Positions 48,377 to 59,854 of a stretch of 64,000 bases of DNA are shown in pieces. The notes below the pieces were generated by a model. It had not been told where the DNA came from. It searched no databases and saw nothing but the letters and a program-made list of their open reading frames with translations. Both the position numbers and the translations under genes were made by a program. The stretch comes from Luteimicrobium album (GTDB lineage: Bacteria > Actinomycetota > Actinomycetes > Actinomycetales > Cellulomonadaceae). Numbering within the stretch: the first letter of the stretch is position 1; every line of letters starts with the position of its first letter. The stretch spans positions 3,472,001 to 3,536,000 of the forward strand of contig NZ_BSUK01000001.1 in the NCBI RefSeq assembly GCF_030161555.1, given 5' to 3'.

Positions 48377-51316
48377 TCAGACGGACGAGTACGCGACCAC
48401 GCCGCGCAGGATCGCACGCTGCGCGTCGCGCGCGGTGTCCCGCAGCGCCGCGCTCGGCGCGGCCTGCGCGATCTGGTCCAGCACGTCGACGACCTGCTTG
48501 CACCAGCGCACGAAGTCGCCGGCCGCGATCTCGGAGCCCTGCAGGACGGTGTCGAGCCGGCGCCCGTTCGCCCACCGGTGGACGGCGGCCACGAGACCGA
48601 GGTCGAGGCGCCGCGTGGAGTCGATCCGGTGCGCGGCCTCGAGGTCGCCCAGGCGCGACCAGATCCGGGTCGTCGCCTCGAGCGCCCGGGCCAGGCGCCC
48701 GTCCGGGCCGCCCGGGACGTACGGCTCGGCGCCGTCGTCTCGCCGCCCGTCGTACACCACCCCGCAGACGGCCGCTGCGAGCCCGGCGGCGTCCAGGTCG
48801 TCCCAGGCGTGCCGGCGCAGGCACTCGGCCAGCAGGAGGTCGTTCTCGGCGTACAGACGACGCAACCAGCGCCCGTCCCTCGTCACGCGCAGCTCGCCCG
48901 GTCCGCGGTCCTCGTCGCTCGCGAGGTAGCCGAGCTCGAGCAGCACGTCGCACGTGCGGTCGAACACCTTCGCGATCGACCCGGTGCGGGACTCGATGCG
49001 GCGCACGAGCACGCGGTGCTCGTTCGCGAGGCGCTCGTAGCGTTCGCCCCAGCGCGCGTGGTCCTCCCGGTCGGAGCACGCGTGGCACGGGTGGGCGCGC
49101 AGCGCCGCACGCAGGCGCGCGAGCTCGACGTCGTCGGCCGCGGTGCTCCCCGGCCGCGCCGGTGCTCGCCGCGCCGCTGAGCCCCGGGCGGGGTGCGCCC
49201 GTCGGCGAGGGCGTTGCGCATCGAGGACACGAGGTCCTTGCGGTGGCGCGCGTTGCGGGCGTTGAAGCCCTTGGGCACGCGCACCGTCCCGACGACGGCG
49301 ATGCCCGCGGGCGCGTCGGCGAGCGTGAGCCGCTTGGCGCGACCCTCGCTCGTCAGGACGGTCGGGCTCGGGCCGTCGAAGCCCCCGCCGCGACCGCGGT
49401 CCACCACGACGACGTAGCCGGCGCGCCGCCCGGACGGCACCTCGACGACGTCCCCGGTGCGCAGCTTCTCGAACGCGGCCGCCACCTCGGCGCGCCGGTT
49501 CGCCGACGCGGACCGCGACAGCTCGGCCTCCCGGGCCGCGATCTTCCGCCGGATCCCGAGGTACTCCGCGAAGTCGCCGCGGTCGCACGTCATGGCCTTC
49601 CCGTACCCCTGCAGCGCCTCGGCGTGCGCCTGGGCCTGCTTGGCGAGCCCGACGACGCCGCGGTCGGCCTGGAACTGCGCGAACGACGTCTCGAGGACCT
49701 CGCGCGCCCGGTCGCGGCCCACCTGGGCGACGAGGTTGACCGCCATGTTGTACGTCGGGTGGAAGCTCGACCGCAGCGGGTACAGGCGCTTGGACGCGAG
49801 CCCCGCGAGGGCGACGGGGTCGAGCCCGTGGTGGTCGACGACGACGGCGTGCCCCTCGACGTCGATGCCGCGCCGGCCCGCGCGCCCCGTGAGCTGGGTG
49901 TACTCCCCGGGGTGACGTCAACGTGCTGCGAGCCGTCCCACTTGACGAGCTTCTCCAGGACCACCGACCGGGCCGGCATGTTGATCCCCAGTGCCAGGGT
50001 CTCGGTCGCGAACACGACCTTGACGAGCCCGCGGCTGAACAGCTCCTCGACGGTCTCCTTGAACAGCGGCAGCATGCCCGCGTGGTGCGCCGCGATGCCG
50101 CGCGCCAGGGCCTCGACCCAGGAGTGGTACCCGAGGACCTCGAGATCCTCGCCGGGGATCGTCGCGGAACGCTCCTCCACGACGAGCCGGATCTCGGCCT
50201 CCTCCTGCGGGGACGTGAGCCGCAGCCCGGCCGCGAGGCACTGCCCGACGGCGTCCTCGCAGCCCGCACGGGAGAAGATGAAGTAGATCGCCGGGAGCAG
50301 TCCGTCCTCGTCGAGCGCGTCGACGACCGCGAAGCGGGGCGCACCGCGCCGGCCGAAGCCGCCCCGGGGCCGCCCCCGCCGCGGTAACCGCGGTCGCCCG
50401 CGCCGCGCCGGCTCCGGCCGCGGTGCGGCTCGGTTCCCGGCAGTCCCCGCGCGGTGCGGAACACCGCCATCAGCTCGGGGTTGATCGGCGGGTTCACGCC
50501 CGGGTCGGTGGGGTCGACCGAGCCCGCGTACAGGTCGAGCAGGCGAGGCGTCGCGGCCGGTCCGCCGCCCGAGCCGCGGCCCACGAGCACGTGCTGCCAC
50601 AGCGGCACCGGCCGGTGCTCGGAGACCACCACCGCGGTGTCGCCCCGGACCATCTCCAGCCACTCGCCGAACTCCTCGGCGTTGGAGACCGTCGCCGACA
50701 GGGAGACGAGCTGGACGTCGTCGGCGAGGTGGATGATGACCTCTTCCCACACCGGCCCGCGGAACCGGTCGGCGAGGTAGTGCACCTCGTCCATCACGAC
50801 GAACGCGAGCCCGTCGAGCGTGCGGGAGCCCGCGTAGAGCATGTTGCGGAGCACCTCGGTCGTCATCACGACGACGGGGGCCTCGCCGTTGATGGTCGTG
50901 TCGCCGGTGAGCAGCCCCACCCGGTCCGCGCCGTAGCGGCGGACCAGGTCGTTGTACTTCTGGTTCGACAGCGCCTTGATGGGCGTCGTGTAGAAGGCCT
51001 TGCGCCCCGACGTCACGGCCAGGTGGACGGCGAACTCTCCCACGACGGTCTTGCCCGCCCCGGTCGGCGCGGCGACGAGCACGCCGCGCCCCTCCTCGAG
51101 CGCCTCGCAGCCGCGCACCTGGAAGTCGTCCAGCGTGAAGCCGACCAGCTCGCGGAACTCCTCGAGCTCGGGCCACGCCCGGTCGCCACGTGCCCGGCGC
51201 CGGGCCTCGCGCTCACGCGACGCCGCGTAGCGCTCGGCCGGGGACAGAGTCTCCCCCGGGTCGGGGCGGTCCGGACGGCAGTGCGAGGCGGTCGTGCGGT
51301 CGGGTGCAGCGGCCAT
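48377..51316 (-). CDS. helY: Ski2-like DEAD/DEAH-box RNA helicase HelY (three frameshifts)
   Basis: A 980-residue helicase after repair. The N-terminal RecA pair shows VGFTLDDFQVRGCEAL, APTGAGKTVVGEFAVHLA, FYTTPIKALSNQKYNDL and the DEVH-box VVMDEVHYLADRFRGPVW. SLSATVSNAEEFGEW, AAHHAGMLPLFKETVEELF and QLTGRAGRRGIDVEGHAV follow. DSHCT-like C-terminal helices hold HACSDREDHARWGERYERL. Breaks lie near 50372, 49913 and 49165, each one G or C short. The order helY-tatC-tatA-pafC-pafB matches mycobacteria. A Gly/Arg-rich insertion (residues about 300-330) follows the first RecA domain. Confidence 0.9.
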   Translation of the reverse strand: MAAAPDRTTASHCRPDRPDPGETLSPAERYAASREREARRRARGDRAWPELEEFRELVGFTLDDFQVRGCEALEEGRGVLVAAPTGAGKTVVGEFAVHLAVTSGRKAFYTTPIKALSNQKYNDLVRRYGADRVGLLTGDTTINGEAPVVVMTTEVLRNMLYAGSRTLDGLAFVVMDEVHYLADRFRGPVWEEVIIHLADDVQLVSLSATVSNAEEFGEWLEMVRGDTAVVVSEHRPVPLWQHVLVGRGSGGGPAATPRLLDLYAGSVDPTDPGVNPPINPELMAVFRTARGLPGTEPHRGRSRRGAGDRGYRGGGGPGAASAGAVRPASRSSTRSTRTDCSRRSTSSSPVRAARTPSGSASRPGCGSRPRRRRPRSGSSWRSVPRRSPARISRSSGTTPGSRPWRAASRRTTRACCRCSRRPSRSCSAAGSSRSCSRPRPWHWGSTCRPGRWSWRSSSSGTARSTLTSPRGVHPAHGARGPARHRRRGARRRRRPPRARPRRPRGARVQAPVPAAVELPPDVQHGGQPRRPGGPRPGARGPRDVVRAVPGRPRRRRARQAGPGARRGAAGVREGHDVRPRRLRGVPRDPAEDRGPGGRAVAVRVGEPARRGGGRVREAAHRGRRRGAVRAARRLRRRGGPRSRRGLRRPEPDRPDERGSRQAAHARRRARGHRRRRDGARAQGLQRPQRAPPQGPRVLDAQRPRRRAHPARGSAARRAPARPGSTAADDVELARLRAALRAHPCHACSDREDHARWGERYERLANEHRVLVRRIESRTGSIAKVFDRTCDVLLELGYLASDEDRGPGELRVTRDGRWLRRLYAENDLLLAECLRRHAWDDLDAAGLAAAVCGVVYDGRRDDGAEPYVPGGPDGRLARALEATTRIWSRLGDLEAAHRIDSTRRLDLGLVAAVHRWANGRRLDTVLQGSEIAAGDFVRWCKQVVDVLDQIAQAAPSAALRDTARDAQRAILRGVVAYSSV

Positions 51317-51357
51317 ACCGCCAGCCTACGGCGCGACGACGACGCGTCGGGCCGCCT

Positions 51358-52323
51358 TCAGGCGGGACGCGCCGCCAGGACGCGCAGCGCCCCCGGGACG
51401 ACGCGGACCTCGCGCGGCAGCGTGCCGACCAGCTCCCCGTCGGCGAACGCGGGCGGGGGCGGGACGCCGTCGTCCGTGGGCTCGAGCCGCACCCGGACCA
51501 CCCGGCGCACGTCGACCACCGGGTGCCCCACGTGCTTGCCCGCGTAGGTGAGCGGGAACACGCGCAGCGCGCCGTGCCGGGACAGCGGGCCGGCGAGCAC
51601 GAGGTCGAGGTCGCCGTCGTCGACGAGCGCGTCGGGCGCGATCCGGATGCCGCCGCCGATCGCCGGGCCGTTCGCGACCGCGACCAGCGTCCCGGGCGAC
51701 GCCCAGACGGACGTGACCGTGCCGTCGCCGTGCGACTCGGCGCGGGACTCGATCGTGATCCGGTAGCCGAAGGGTCGGAACCGGGCCAGCTCCTGCAGGG
51801 CGGCGACCGCGTACTTCGCGCGTCCGCGGGGCCGGCGCATCGCGTTGGCCCGGGCGTTGACGGCCGCGTCGAGCCCGGCCGACAGCACGCCGCAGAACCA
51901 GCGCGGCTCCTCGTCCGGGTCGTCCGAGGTCACGCGGGCCGCGTCGACGACGCGCGGGCCGGCGTCGAGCGCGTCGAGGAGCACCCGGACGGCCCCGTCG
52001 ACGTCCCGGACGGGCAGACCCAGCGCGCGGGCGTCGTCGTTGCCCGACCCGGCGGCCACGATCCCGAGCGGCGTCGCCGTACCGGCGCACGCGTTCGCGC
52101 CCAGGTGGACCATGCCGTCGCCCCCGACGACGACGAGCGCGTCCAGGCCGTCCGCGACGGCGGCGCGGGCGCGGGCCAGGGCGTCGTCGAAGCTCGCGCC
52201 GGACAGCTCGCGGACCTCGTGCCCGTGCTCACGCAGCCGGGCGAGGGTGCGGACGCCGGCCCGGTCGGCGTGGCCCCGGTCCGCCGTCGGGTTCACGACG
52301 ACGCCGAGGACGCGCGGGCTCAC
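51358..52323 (-). CDS. Diacylglycerol/lipid kinase family protein
   Basis: A 321-residue DAGK_cat protein: VLGVVVNPTADRGHADRAG, the nucleotide loop VVVGGDGMVHLGANACAG and PLGIVAAGSGNDDARALG with the GGDGT-like and GSGND motifs. FCGVLSAGLDAAVNARAN and IRIAPDALVDDGDLDLVL follow in the C-terminal beta-sandwich. It likely phosphorylates diacylglycerol or a sphingoid-like lipid at the membrane; the exact lipid is not known. GTG 52323 overlaps the tatC stop by four bases. Confidence 0.88.
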   Translation of the reverse strand: MSPRVLGVVVNPTADRGHADRAGVRTLARLREHGHEVRELSGASFDDALARARAAVADGLDALVVVGGDGMVHLGANACAGTATPLGIVAAGSGNDDARALGLPVRDVDGAVRVLLDALDAGPRVVDAARVTSDDPDEEPRWFCGVLSAGLDAAVNARANAMRRPRGRAKYAVAALQELARFRPFGYRITIESRAESHGDGTVTSVWASPGTLVAVANGPAIGGGIRIAPDALVDDGDLDLVLAGPLSRHGALRVFPLTYAGKHVGHPVVDVRRVVRVRLEPTDDGVPPPPAFADGELVGTLPREVRVVPGALRVLAARPA

Positions 52324-53102
52324 GCGGCGAGCCGCTCGGCCTGCTCGCGGGCGACGCGCCGGTCGTGCACCGCGGCCACGCCGACGGCGGCGAAGTACAG
52401 CAGGCACATCGGGATCGCGACGATGATCATCGTGATCGCGTCCGGCGTCGGCGTCATGACCGCCGAGAAGAGGAACACGAGGAACACGGCCCACCGCCAC
52501 CCCGCCAGCAGGGCCCGGGCGCTCACGAGTCCCACGAAGTTCAGCGCGACCAGCACCACGGGCAGGACGCACGCGATCCCGAACGCGAGGATGAGCCGCA
52601 TCACGAAGCTCAGGTAGCCCTGCGCGTCGGTGAGGTTGCTCGCGCCGTCGGGTACGAAGTCCGTGAGGATCGTCACCGCGCGCGGCAGCATGAGCCACGC
52701 CATGAACGCGCCCGCTGCGAACAGCGGGACCGCTGCGCCGAGGAAGCCGAAGGCGTAGCGGCGCTCCTTGCGCGTCAGTCCCGGCGTGACGAACGCCCAG
52801 AGCTGGTACAGCCACCACGGGCTCGTGATCAGGACACCCAGGAACAGGGAGACCTTGATCTGCATGTCGAGCGCGCTCGCGAGCCCCGTGAAGTTCAGGC
52901 GGACGTCTTTGCCCGCATCGGTCGCGGCGTCGAGCAGGGGCCGCTGCAGGGCCTCGAAGACAGGGTTGTAGCAGAACCACCCCACGACGGCACCGACCAC
53001 GAGGCCGACAGCCGCCAGCACGACACGCTTGCGCAGCTCACGCAGGTGCGCGAGCAGGGGCATCCGCCCCTCGGGGTTGGCGCGGCGTGAGCTGCGCGCC
53101 AC
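52320..53102 (-). CDS. tatC: Twin-arginine translocase subunit TatC
   Basis: The receptor core of the Sec-independent export of folded proteins. The 260-residue protein has six membrane segments and the diagnostic N-terminal MPLLAHLRELRKRVVLA with the conserved Glu. SPWWLYQLWAFVTPGLTRKERR follows in separate conserved pieces, and the late segment SAVMTPTPDAITMIIVAIPM is typical. It begins with GTG two bases after tatA. The C-terminal tail is short and charged. Confidence 0.95.
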   Translation of the reverse strand: MARSSRRANPEGRMPLLAHLRELRKRVVLAAVGLVVGAVVGWFCYNPVFEALQRPLLDAATDAGKDVRLNFTGLASALDMQIKVSLFLGVLITSPWWLYQLWAFVTPGLTRKERRYAFGFLGAAVPLFAAGAFMAWLMLPRAVTILTDFVPDGASNLTDAQGYLSFVMRLILAFGIACVLPVVLVALNFVGLVSARALLAGWRWAVFLVFLFSAVMTPTPDAITMIIVAIPMCLLYFAAVGVAAVHDRRVAREQAERLAA

Positions 53103-53104
53103 CG

Positions 53105-53434
53105 TCAGCTCGACGGCGTCGCGTCGTCCTTCGGGGACGCGACAGGGTCCGTGCCCGAGGCGATGTGAGGCTCACGGTCGTACAGCAGCCCGGGCGCGGG
53201 CGCCGGCTGGGCCGGCGCGGCGGGCTGTGCGGGCGCCTCGGCCGACGGCGGCAGCGCGGCGGGCTGGGCCGGAGCCTGCGGGGTAGCGGACTTCGAGTCC
53301 TCGGTGAGGTCCTTGACCTCGCTCTTGAAGATCTTGAGCGACTGGCCGACGCTCTTCGCGAGATCAGGCAGCCGCCGCGCGCCGAACAGCAGCAGCACGA
53401 CGACCAAGAGCACTACATAGTGAATCGGCTTCAT
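53105..53434 (-). CDS. tatA: Sec-independent translocase subunit TatA
   Basis: A 109-residue protein with one N-terminal membrane helix (HYVVLLVVVLLLFGARRLPD), where the FGxxxLPdl hinge is present, an amphipathic helix (LAKSVGQSLKIFKSEVKDL) and a Pro/Ala-rich tail. It forms the pore with TatC. ATG 53434 is preferred over GTG 53443 because AGGAGG would abut the GTG but lies about 10 nt before the ATG. Confidence 0.92.
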   Translation of the reverse strand: MKPIHYVVLLVVVLLLFGARRLPDLAKSVGQSLKIFKSEVKDLTEDSKSATPQAPAQPAALPPSAEAPAQPAAPAQPAPAPGLLYDREPHIASGTDPVASPKDDATPSS

Positions 53435-53539
53435 GGCGCCCACTCCTCCTAGCGACGGGTCGGTGTGTCGAGTCTAGCCGCTCGCGCACCGCGCCCGATC
53501 CGCCCGGGCTCCCGGGGCTACGTGGCCCGCCACGGCGCC

Positions 53540-53872
53540 TCAGCGGTTGAACGCGTCCCAGCGCTCGTAGGTCGCCCGGTGGGAGGCCCGGCGTCGCGCC
53601 TTGCGGTCCTCGCGCTCGAGGCGCAGCGTCAGGAGCCGCGCCCGGTGCTCGGCGGGGTCGTCGAACAGGGTGGGGCGGATCTCGGCCTGCGACGCCTGCT
53701 GCGCGGCGACCGCGGCGTCGATGCTGCGCGACAGGTCCTCGAACGCCCGCCCGGCGGCTGTCAGCTCCGTGAACAGGGCCTTCCCGGCGCGCCACAGGCG
53801 CAGTCCGACGAGGACGAACGTCGCGACGGCGCCGAGCGCGAGCACCCACCACACGAGCGTCCACACGGTCAT
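53540..53872 (-). CDS. Hypothetical membrane-anchored protein
   Basis: A 110-residue protein with one N-terminal membrane helix (WTLVWWVLALGAVATFVLVG), a helical middle likely to form a coiled coil (residues 35-62) and a strongly basic tail (EDRKARRRASHRATYERW). I do not recognise a family. It overlaps the pafC stop by four bases and lies between pafC and tatA, so it is cotranscribed with them. Confidence 0.7.
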   Translation of the reverse strand: MTVWTLVWWVLALGAVATFVLVGLRLWRAGKALFTELTAAGRAFEDLSRSIDAAVAAQQASQAEIRPTLFDDPAEHRARLLTLRLEREDRKARRRASHRATYERWDAFNR

Positions 53873-54867
53873 GCCCGCACCTCACCCTCGTCGTTCGTGC
53901 CCAGTCCCAGCCGAGCGTAGGCGCCGAGCGCGGCGCGCGCTGACTCGGCGACGTCGACCGCGGGCCACGACGGGGTGACCGAGCGCACGTGCCGCGCCTG
54001 CTGGAGGAGCAGGTGGCGCAACCAGACGGGGTCGGCGACGCGCAGCGTCACCTCGAAGGTCCCGTCGTCGCGGTTGCGGACGGACTCGACCGGCACCTCC
54101 TCGGCGACCCAGCGGGCCTGGGAGTCGAAGACGATCGTCACGAGCTCGGCCGAGTCGTCCGGGACGAACGCGACCCGCTCGACGCCGCGGGCGTCGTCGT
54201 GCGGTCGGGTCGGCTCGTCGAGGACGCGGGCCTCGAGGATCCGGTCGAGCCGGAACGTGCGCTGGTCGTTCGAGCGGTAGCACCAGGCGAGGAGGTAGGA
54301 GTGCTCGTCCTCGGTGACGAGCCGCAGCGGGTCGACGTCGCGCTCGCTCGAGACGTCCGCCGCGGTCACGTACCGGATCCGCAGACGGCGACCGCGCACG
54401 AGCGCGTCCCGCACGGTCGCGGCCACGGCCGGGTCGCCCTCGAGGGCCAGCTCGACGTCGACGGCGGCCGCGGCCTCGCCCGTCGCGTCGGTGAGCTTCT
54501 CCAGGGCCGAGTCGACGACGGACCGCCCCGCGGGCCCGACGGTCGCGACCGCGGAGCGCAGCGCGCGCAGGGCCGCGACGAGCGCCACGGCCTCGCGCGT
54601 GCCCAGCCGCAGCGGCCGGGTCATCCCGCGGGCCTCGACCAGCCGCACGACACCCCGCTCGAGGGCGCCCGCGTCGAAGTCGAGGAGGTCGTCGGGCCAG
54701 TAGCCCGGCGTCCCCGAGACCCACAGCGCGTCGACGTCCAGGAGCACCTGCTGCGGCGAGACGCCGAAGCGCTCCGCCAGCTCGTCGACCGTCACCGCGC
54801 CCGCCGCGTCGAGGTACGCGACCATCCCTAGCAGGCGCACGAGGCGCTCGTCGGCCCGTTCAGCCAC
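53869..54867 (-). CDS. pafC: WYL-domain regulator PafC
   Basis: Half of the PafBC activator that turns on the RecA-independent DNA-damage response in actinobacteria. The 332-residue protein has an N-terminal winged helix (VTVDELAERFGVSPQQVLLDV), a helical middle and a WYL domain (RRLRIRYVTAADVSSERDVDP, YLLAWCYRSNDQRTFRLDRI). A WCX C-terminal extension (RWVAEEVPVE onward) follows. Its ATG overlaps the pafB stop by eight bases, as expected for partners made together. Confidence 0.9.
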   Translation of the reverse strand: MAERADERLVRLLGMVAYLDAAGAVTVDELAERFGVSPQQVLLDVDALWVSGTPGYWPDDLLDFDAGALERGVVRLVEARGMTRPLRLGTREAVALVAALRALRSAVATVGPAGRSVVDSALEKLTDATGEAAAAVDVELALEGDPAVAATVRDALVRGRRLRIRYVTAADVSSERDVDPLRLVTEDEHSYLLAWCYRSNDQRTFRLDRILEARVLDEPTRPHDDARGVERVAFVPDDSAELVTIVFDSQARWVAEEVPVESVRNRDDGTFEVTLRVADPVWLRHLLLQQARHVRSVTPSWPAVDVAESARAALGAYARLGLGTNDEGEVRA

Positions 54868-55911
54868 GGTCCACCCCCGCTCCGCCGTGCTGCTCGCTCT
54901 CCGACGCCGCGTCGAGACCGGCCGCCGTGCGCAACCGCGCCACGACGGCCTCCCTCAGGTCCCGCGGGTCGAGCACCACCACCGCGTCCGCGTACCCCGC
55001 GAGCTCCGACGCGAAGCCGCCGAGGCTCGTGAACGGGACGTGCAGGACGTCGCGCCCGTCGGCCACCGGGTCCTGCGGCGAGTCGTCCGACGCCCGGTCC
55101 GGTCGGACGGCGCGGGCGCGCACGGCCCCCGCGCGCTCCGGCACGACCGCGAGGAGCGCGACGCGCTCCTGCCCGCCGCGCCCCGACAGGAACGCGTCCA
55201 CGTCCACCTCGGCCGGCGGCTCGAACGACCCCGCGGCGCCGCTCGCCCGCACGTTCCCCTCGATCCGGCTCAGCCGGAACGCGCGGGGCGCCCGCCGGTC
55301 CCGGTCCCGTCCGAGCACGTACCAGCCGCCGCGTCGCGCGGCCAGCCGCCACGGCTCGACCTCGCGCTCGCGCACCTCGCCCGTGGACGCCGCCCGGTAC
55401 GTGAACCGCACGGGCCGGTGGTCCTGGATCGCGTCGAGGAGCGGCCCGAACGCGCGGCCCGCCGCCCGGACGCGCGGGGTCAGGCCCGCGACGGCGTCCG
55501 TGCCCGCGTCGCCCGCGCCCGGGTCCCCCGGCCCGCGGCCCGCAGCTTCGTCAGCGCCCGCGCGGTGTCCGTGCGCAGGGTCTTGTCCTGCCAGAACTGC
55601 GCCGCCAAAGACAGCACACCCAGCTCGGCCGACGTCAGGTCCACAGGCGCCAGGGTGTACGCGTCGAGGTCGACCCGGTACCCGACGTCGTCGCTGTGTC
55701 CGCCCGCGTCCACCGTCAGCACAGGGATACCGAGCTCGCGCAACGTGTCCTTGTCGCGCTCGAACATGCGCTCGAACGCGTCGGGCGACGGCGCGTCGCC
55801 GTACCCGGCCACGGAGGCGCGCACCTGCTGCTTGCTCATCGACGACGGCGCGTTGACGAGCGCGATCACAAGGTTGAGCAGGCGTTCGGCCGGCGGGATC
55901 TGAGAGGGCAT
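54860..55911 (-). CDS. pafB: WYL-domain regulator PafB (one frameshift)
   Basis: Partner of PafC. The N-terminal helix-turn-helix region reads PPAERLLNLVIALVNAPSSM. Then come FERMFERDKDTLRELGIPVL, YRVDLDAYTLAPVDLTSAEL and a WYL domain (MRFTYRAASTGEVREREVEP, RRGGWYVLGRDRDRRAPRAF). The frame breaks near 55523 (GCCGGGGGACC on the coding strand, one G short). Restored length is 350 residues from ATG 55911. It is divergent from the DUF3866 gene with only 33 bp between starts, so the two promoters overlap. Confidence 0.9.
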
Positions 55912-55944
55912 CGGCACCACGGTAGTGGCCTGTAGCGTTGCCGT

Positions 55945-57101
55945 GTGATCACGTGGCGCTCCGGGACGGTGGTGTCGCACGGGCGGAGCTGGCCCGGCGC
56001 GCTCGAGATGACGGTCCGGCTGACCGGGGACGACCCTCGGGAGGCCGCCGACGACGTCGTCCAGGGGGACGTCCGGACGCTCGCGTACACGCGTCTGGTG
56101 GGTGAGCCGGCGCCCGGCTCCCGGGTCCTGCTCAACGTCGGCGCGCTGCGCCGCGGCCTCGGGACGGGTGGGTACGCGCTCGTCGTCGCCCCCGCCGACG
56201 ACCTCCCCGCAGACCCGCCGCCCGGCCCCGGCCACCTCGTCAAGGCCCGGTACACGCCGCTGCAGACCCTCGTCCTCGGCGTCGACGAGCAGGAGTCGCC
56301 GCACCACGACCTCCTGCGCGACGCCGACGACCTGGACGGGCTGCCCGTCGTCGTCGCCGACCTGCACTCCGCCCTGCCCGCCGTCCTCGCCGGGGCGCGG
56401 CACGCCGCGGCGCAGGCCGGCCGCCGTCCTCCGCGCGCCGTCTACGTCATGACCGACGGCGGCGCGCTGCCCGCGGCCTTCTCCCGGACCGTCGCCGGGC
56501 TGCGCGAGGCGGGCTGGCTCGACGCGTGCGTCACGGTCGGGCAGGCCTTCGGCGGCGACCTCGAGGCCGTCACCGTGCACACCGGCCTGCTCGCGGCCCG
56601 CCACGTCGCGGACGCGGACCTCGTCGTCGTCGCGCAGGGACCCGGGAACCTCGGCACCGGCACCCGGTGGGGGTTCTCCGGCGTCGCCGCAGGCGAGGCC
56701 GTCAACGCCGCCGCCACGCTCGGCGGCCGGGCCGTCGCCTCGCTGCGCGTCTCGGGCGCCGACGCCCGCGACCGGCACCGCGGCGTCTCCCACCACTCCC
56801 TGACCGCCTATGGGCGGGTCGCGCTCGCCCCCGCGGACGTCCCGGTCCCCGTGCCCGACGACGACGTCGCCGCCGCCTGGCCCGCCGGGCTGCCCGAGCG
56901 CGTGCGCGAGCAGGCGGCGGCGCTCGCGAACTCCCCGCCGGGCACCGGCTCGTCGACGTCCCCGCCGACACCTCGCTCCTCGCCGCGCTGGGCGCGACGC
57001 CCGTCGGCCTGTCGACCATGGGCCGCGCGCTCGACGGCGACCCGTCGTCGTTCGTGGCCGCCGCGGTCGCCGGCGTCCACGCCGCATCCCTCGTCGCCTG
57101 A
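55945..57101 (+). CDS. DUF3866 family protein (one frameshift)
   Basis: A 385-residue protein with no known function, commonly next to pafBC in actinobacteria. Recognisable blocks are ITWRSGTVVSHGRSWPGALE, RGLGTGGYALVVAPADD, VKARYTPLQTLVLGVDEQES, YVMTDGGALPAAFSRTVAGL and GPGNLGTGTRWGFSGVAAGE. The frame breaks near 56942 in CCGCCGGGCACC, one G short. GTG 55945 follows TAGCGT (55933-55938) by 6 nt. Confidence 0.85.
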
Positions 57102-57152
57102 CGACGAGCCCCGCTCGTCGCGTGTGACGAAGGTCACCGCTCGCCGAGGGAA

Positions 57153-57184
57153 TTGCACCCGGTGCACGCATGCACCGGGTGCAA
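57153..57184. promoter_or_regulatory. TetR operator (14-bp perfect inverted repeat)
   Basis: Arms TTGCACCCGGTGCA (57153-57166) and TGCACCGGGTGCAA (57171-57184) flank a 4-nt spacer, ending 10 nt before the TetR start. A weaker copy lies before the MFS gene at 57917-57936, which supports autoregulation plus control of the transporter. Confidence 0.7.
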
Positions 57185-57194
57185 GAATTGAGAC

Positions 57195-57842
57195 ATGTCC
57201 CCCGCCGCTGCCGAGCTCGTCGAGCCCGCGTCGCCCACCGAGGCCCCCGCCCTCGGGACGCGCGAACGCAAGAAGCGCGCGACCCGCCGTGCGCTCATCG
57301 CGTCCGCGCAGGAGCTCGTCGGCGAACGAGGCCTCGACGGGGCCACGATCGAGGACATCTGCGAGCGCGCCGGCGTCGCCCGGCGCACGTTCTTCAACTA
57401 CTTCGACACCAAGGAGGACGCCGCGCTCGGCTGGAGCGAGGACGCCGTCGACCCGTCGGCCGGCGAGCTCTTCGCCGCGGGCGGCCCCACCGGAATTCTC
57501 CTGGACGACCTCGTGACGCTCGTGGGTACCGTGCTCGCCGCGCACGACTTCCGGCACGACGAGGTCCACCACAAGGGCGAGCTCGTCCGCGGCGAGCCCC
57601 GCCTCCTCGCCCGCCAGCTCTGGCGCTTCGAGCAGACCATGACCGCGACCGCGGACCTCTTCCGACGACGAGGCGAACGGGACGTCGACGACCAGCCGCT
57701 CGACGGCGAGGTCGGAGCGTTCCTCGTGGTCTCGCTCGTCCGGCTCACGCACCAGCTCTGGAGCGTCAGCGGTGAGCGGGGCGAGCTCGCCGACCACCTC
57801 CCCGTCGCCGTCAGCCAGCTCCGCCGGCTGTTCGCGTCCTGA
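57195..57842 (+). CDS. TetR-family regulator of a DHA2 transporter
   Basis: A 215-residue regulator. The TetR helix-turn-helix is at residues 25-72 (KKRATRRALIASAQELVGER, then TIEDICERAGVARRTFFNYF, DTKEDAALGW). The ligand domain is divergent. The palindrome directly upstream and a related one before the downstream MFS gene make it a local repressor. A C-terminal dimer helix ends the protein. Confidence 0.85.
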   Translation: MSPAAAELVEPASPTEAPALGTRERKKRATRRALIASAQELVGERGLDGATIEDICERAGVARRTFFNYFDTKEDAALGWSEDAVDPSAGELFAAGGPTGILLDDLVTLVGTVLAAHDFRHDEVHHKGELVRGEPRLLARQLWRFEQTMTATADLFRRRGERDVDDQPLDGEVGAFLVVSLVRLTHQLWSVSGERGELADHLPVAVSQLRRLFAS

Positions 57843-57904
57843 CGGTCCGCCGCCACGGCGGCACGAACTGAATCCCCGAACCTCGACCGCGGCCAAACCG
57901 ATGA

Positions 57905-59728
<1,824 letters not shown>

Positions 59729-59758
59729 GCGACGCGGTCCTCGGGCCGGACGTAGCCA

Positions 59759-59802
59759 GGCGAAGGGCCGTGGTGGTCGGGTGACCACCACGGCCCTTCG
59801 CC
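59759..59802 (+). terminator. Intrinsic terminator after the MFS gene
   Basis: A perfect 20-bp stem (59759-59778 and 59783-59802) with a GGGT loop follows the restored MFS stop. Its presence is the main argument that the transporter gene ends at 59728 rather than 59858. Confidence 0.85.
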
Positions 59803-59854
59803 GTCTCCCAGCACTGTTCTCGTCCCTGTACCTACGAGTATGTACACTGATTGC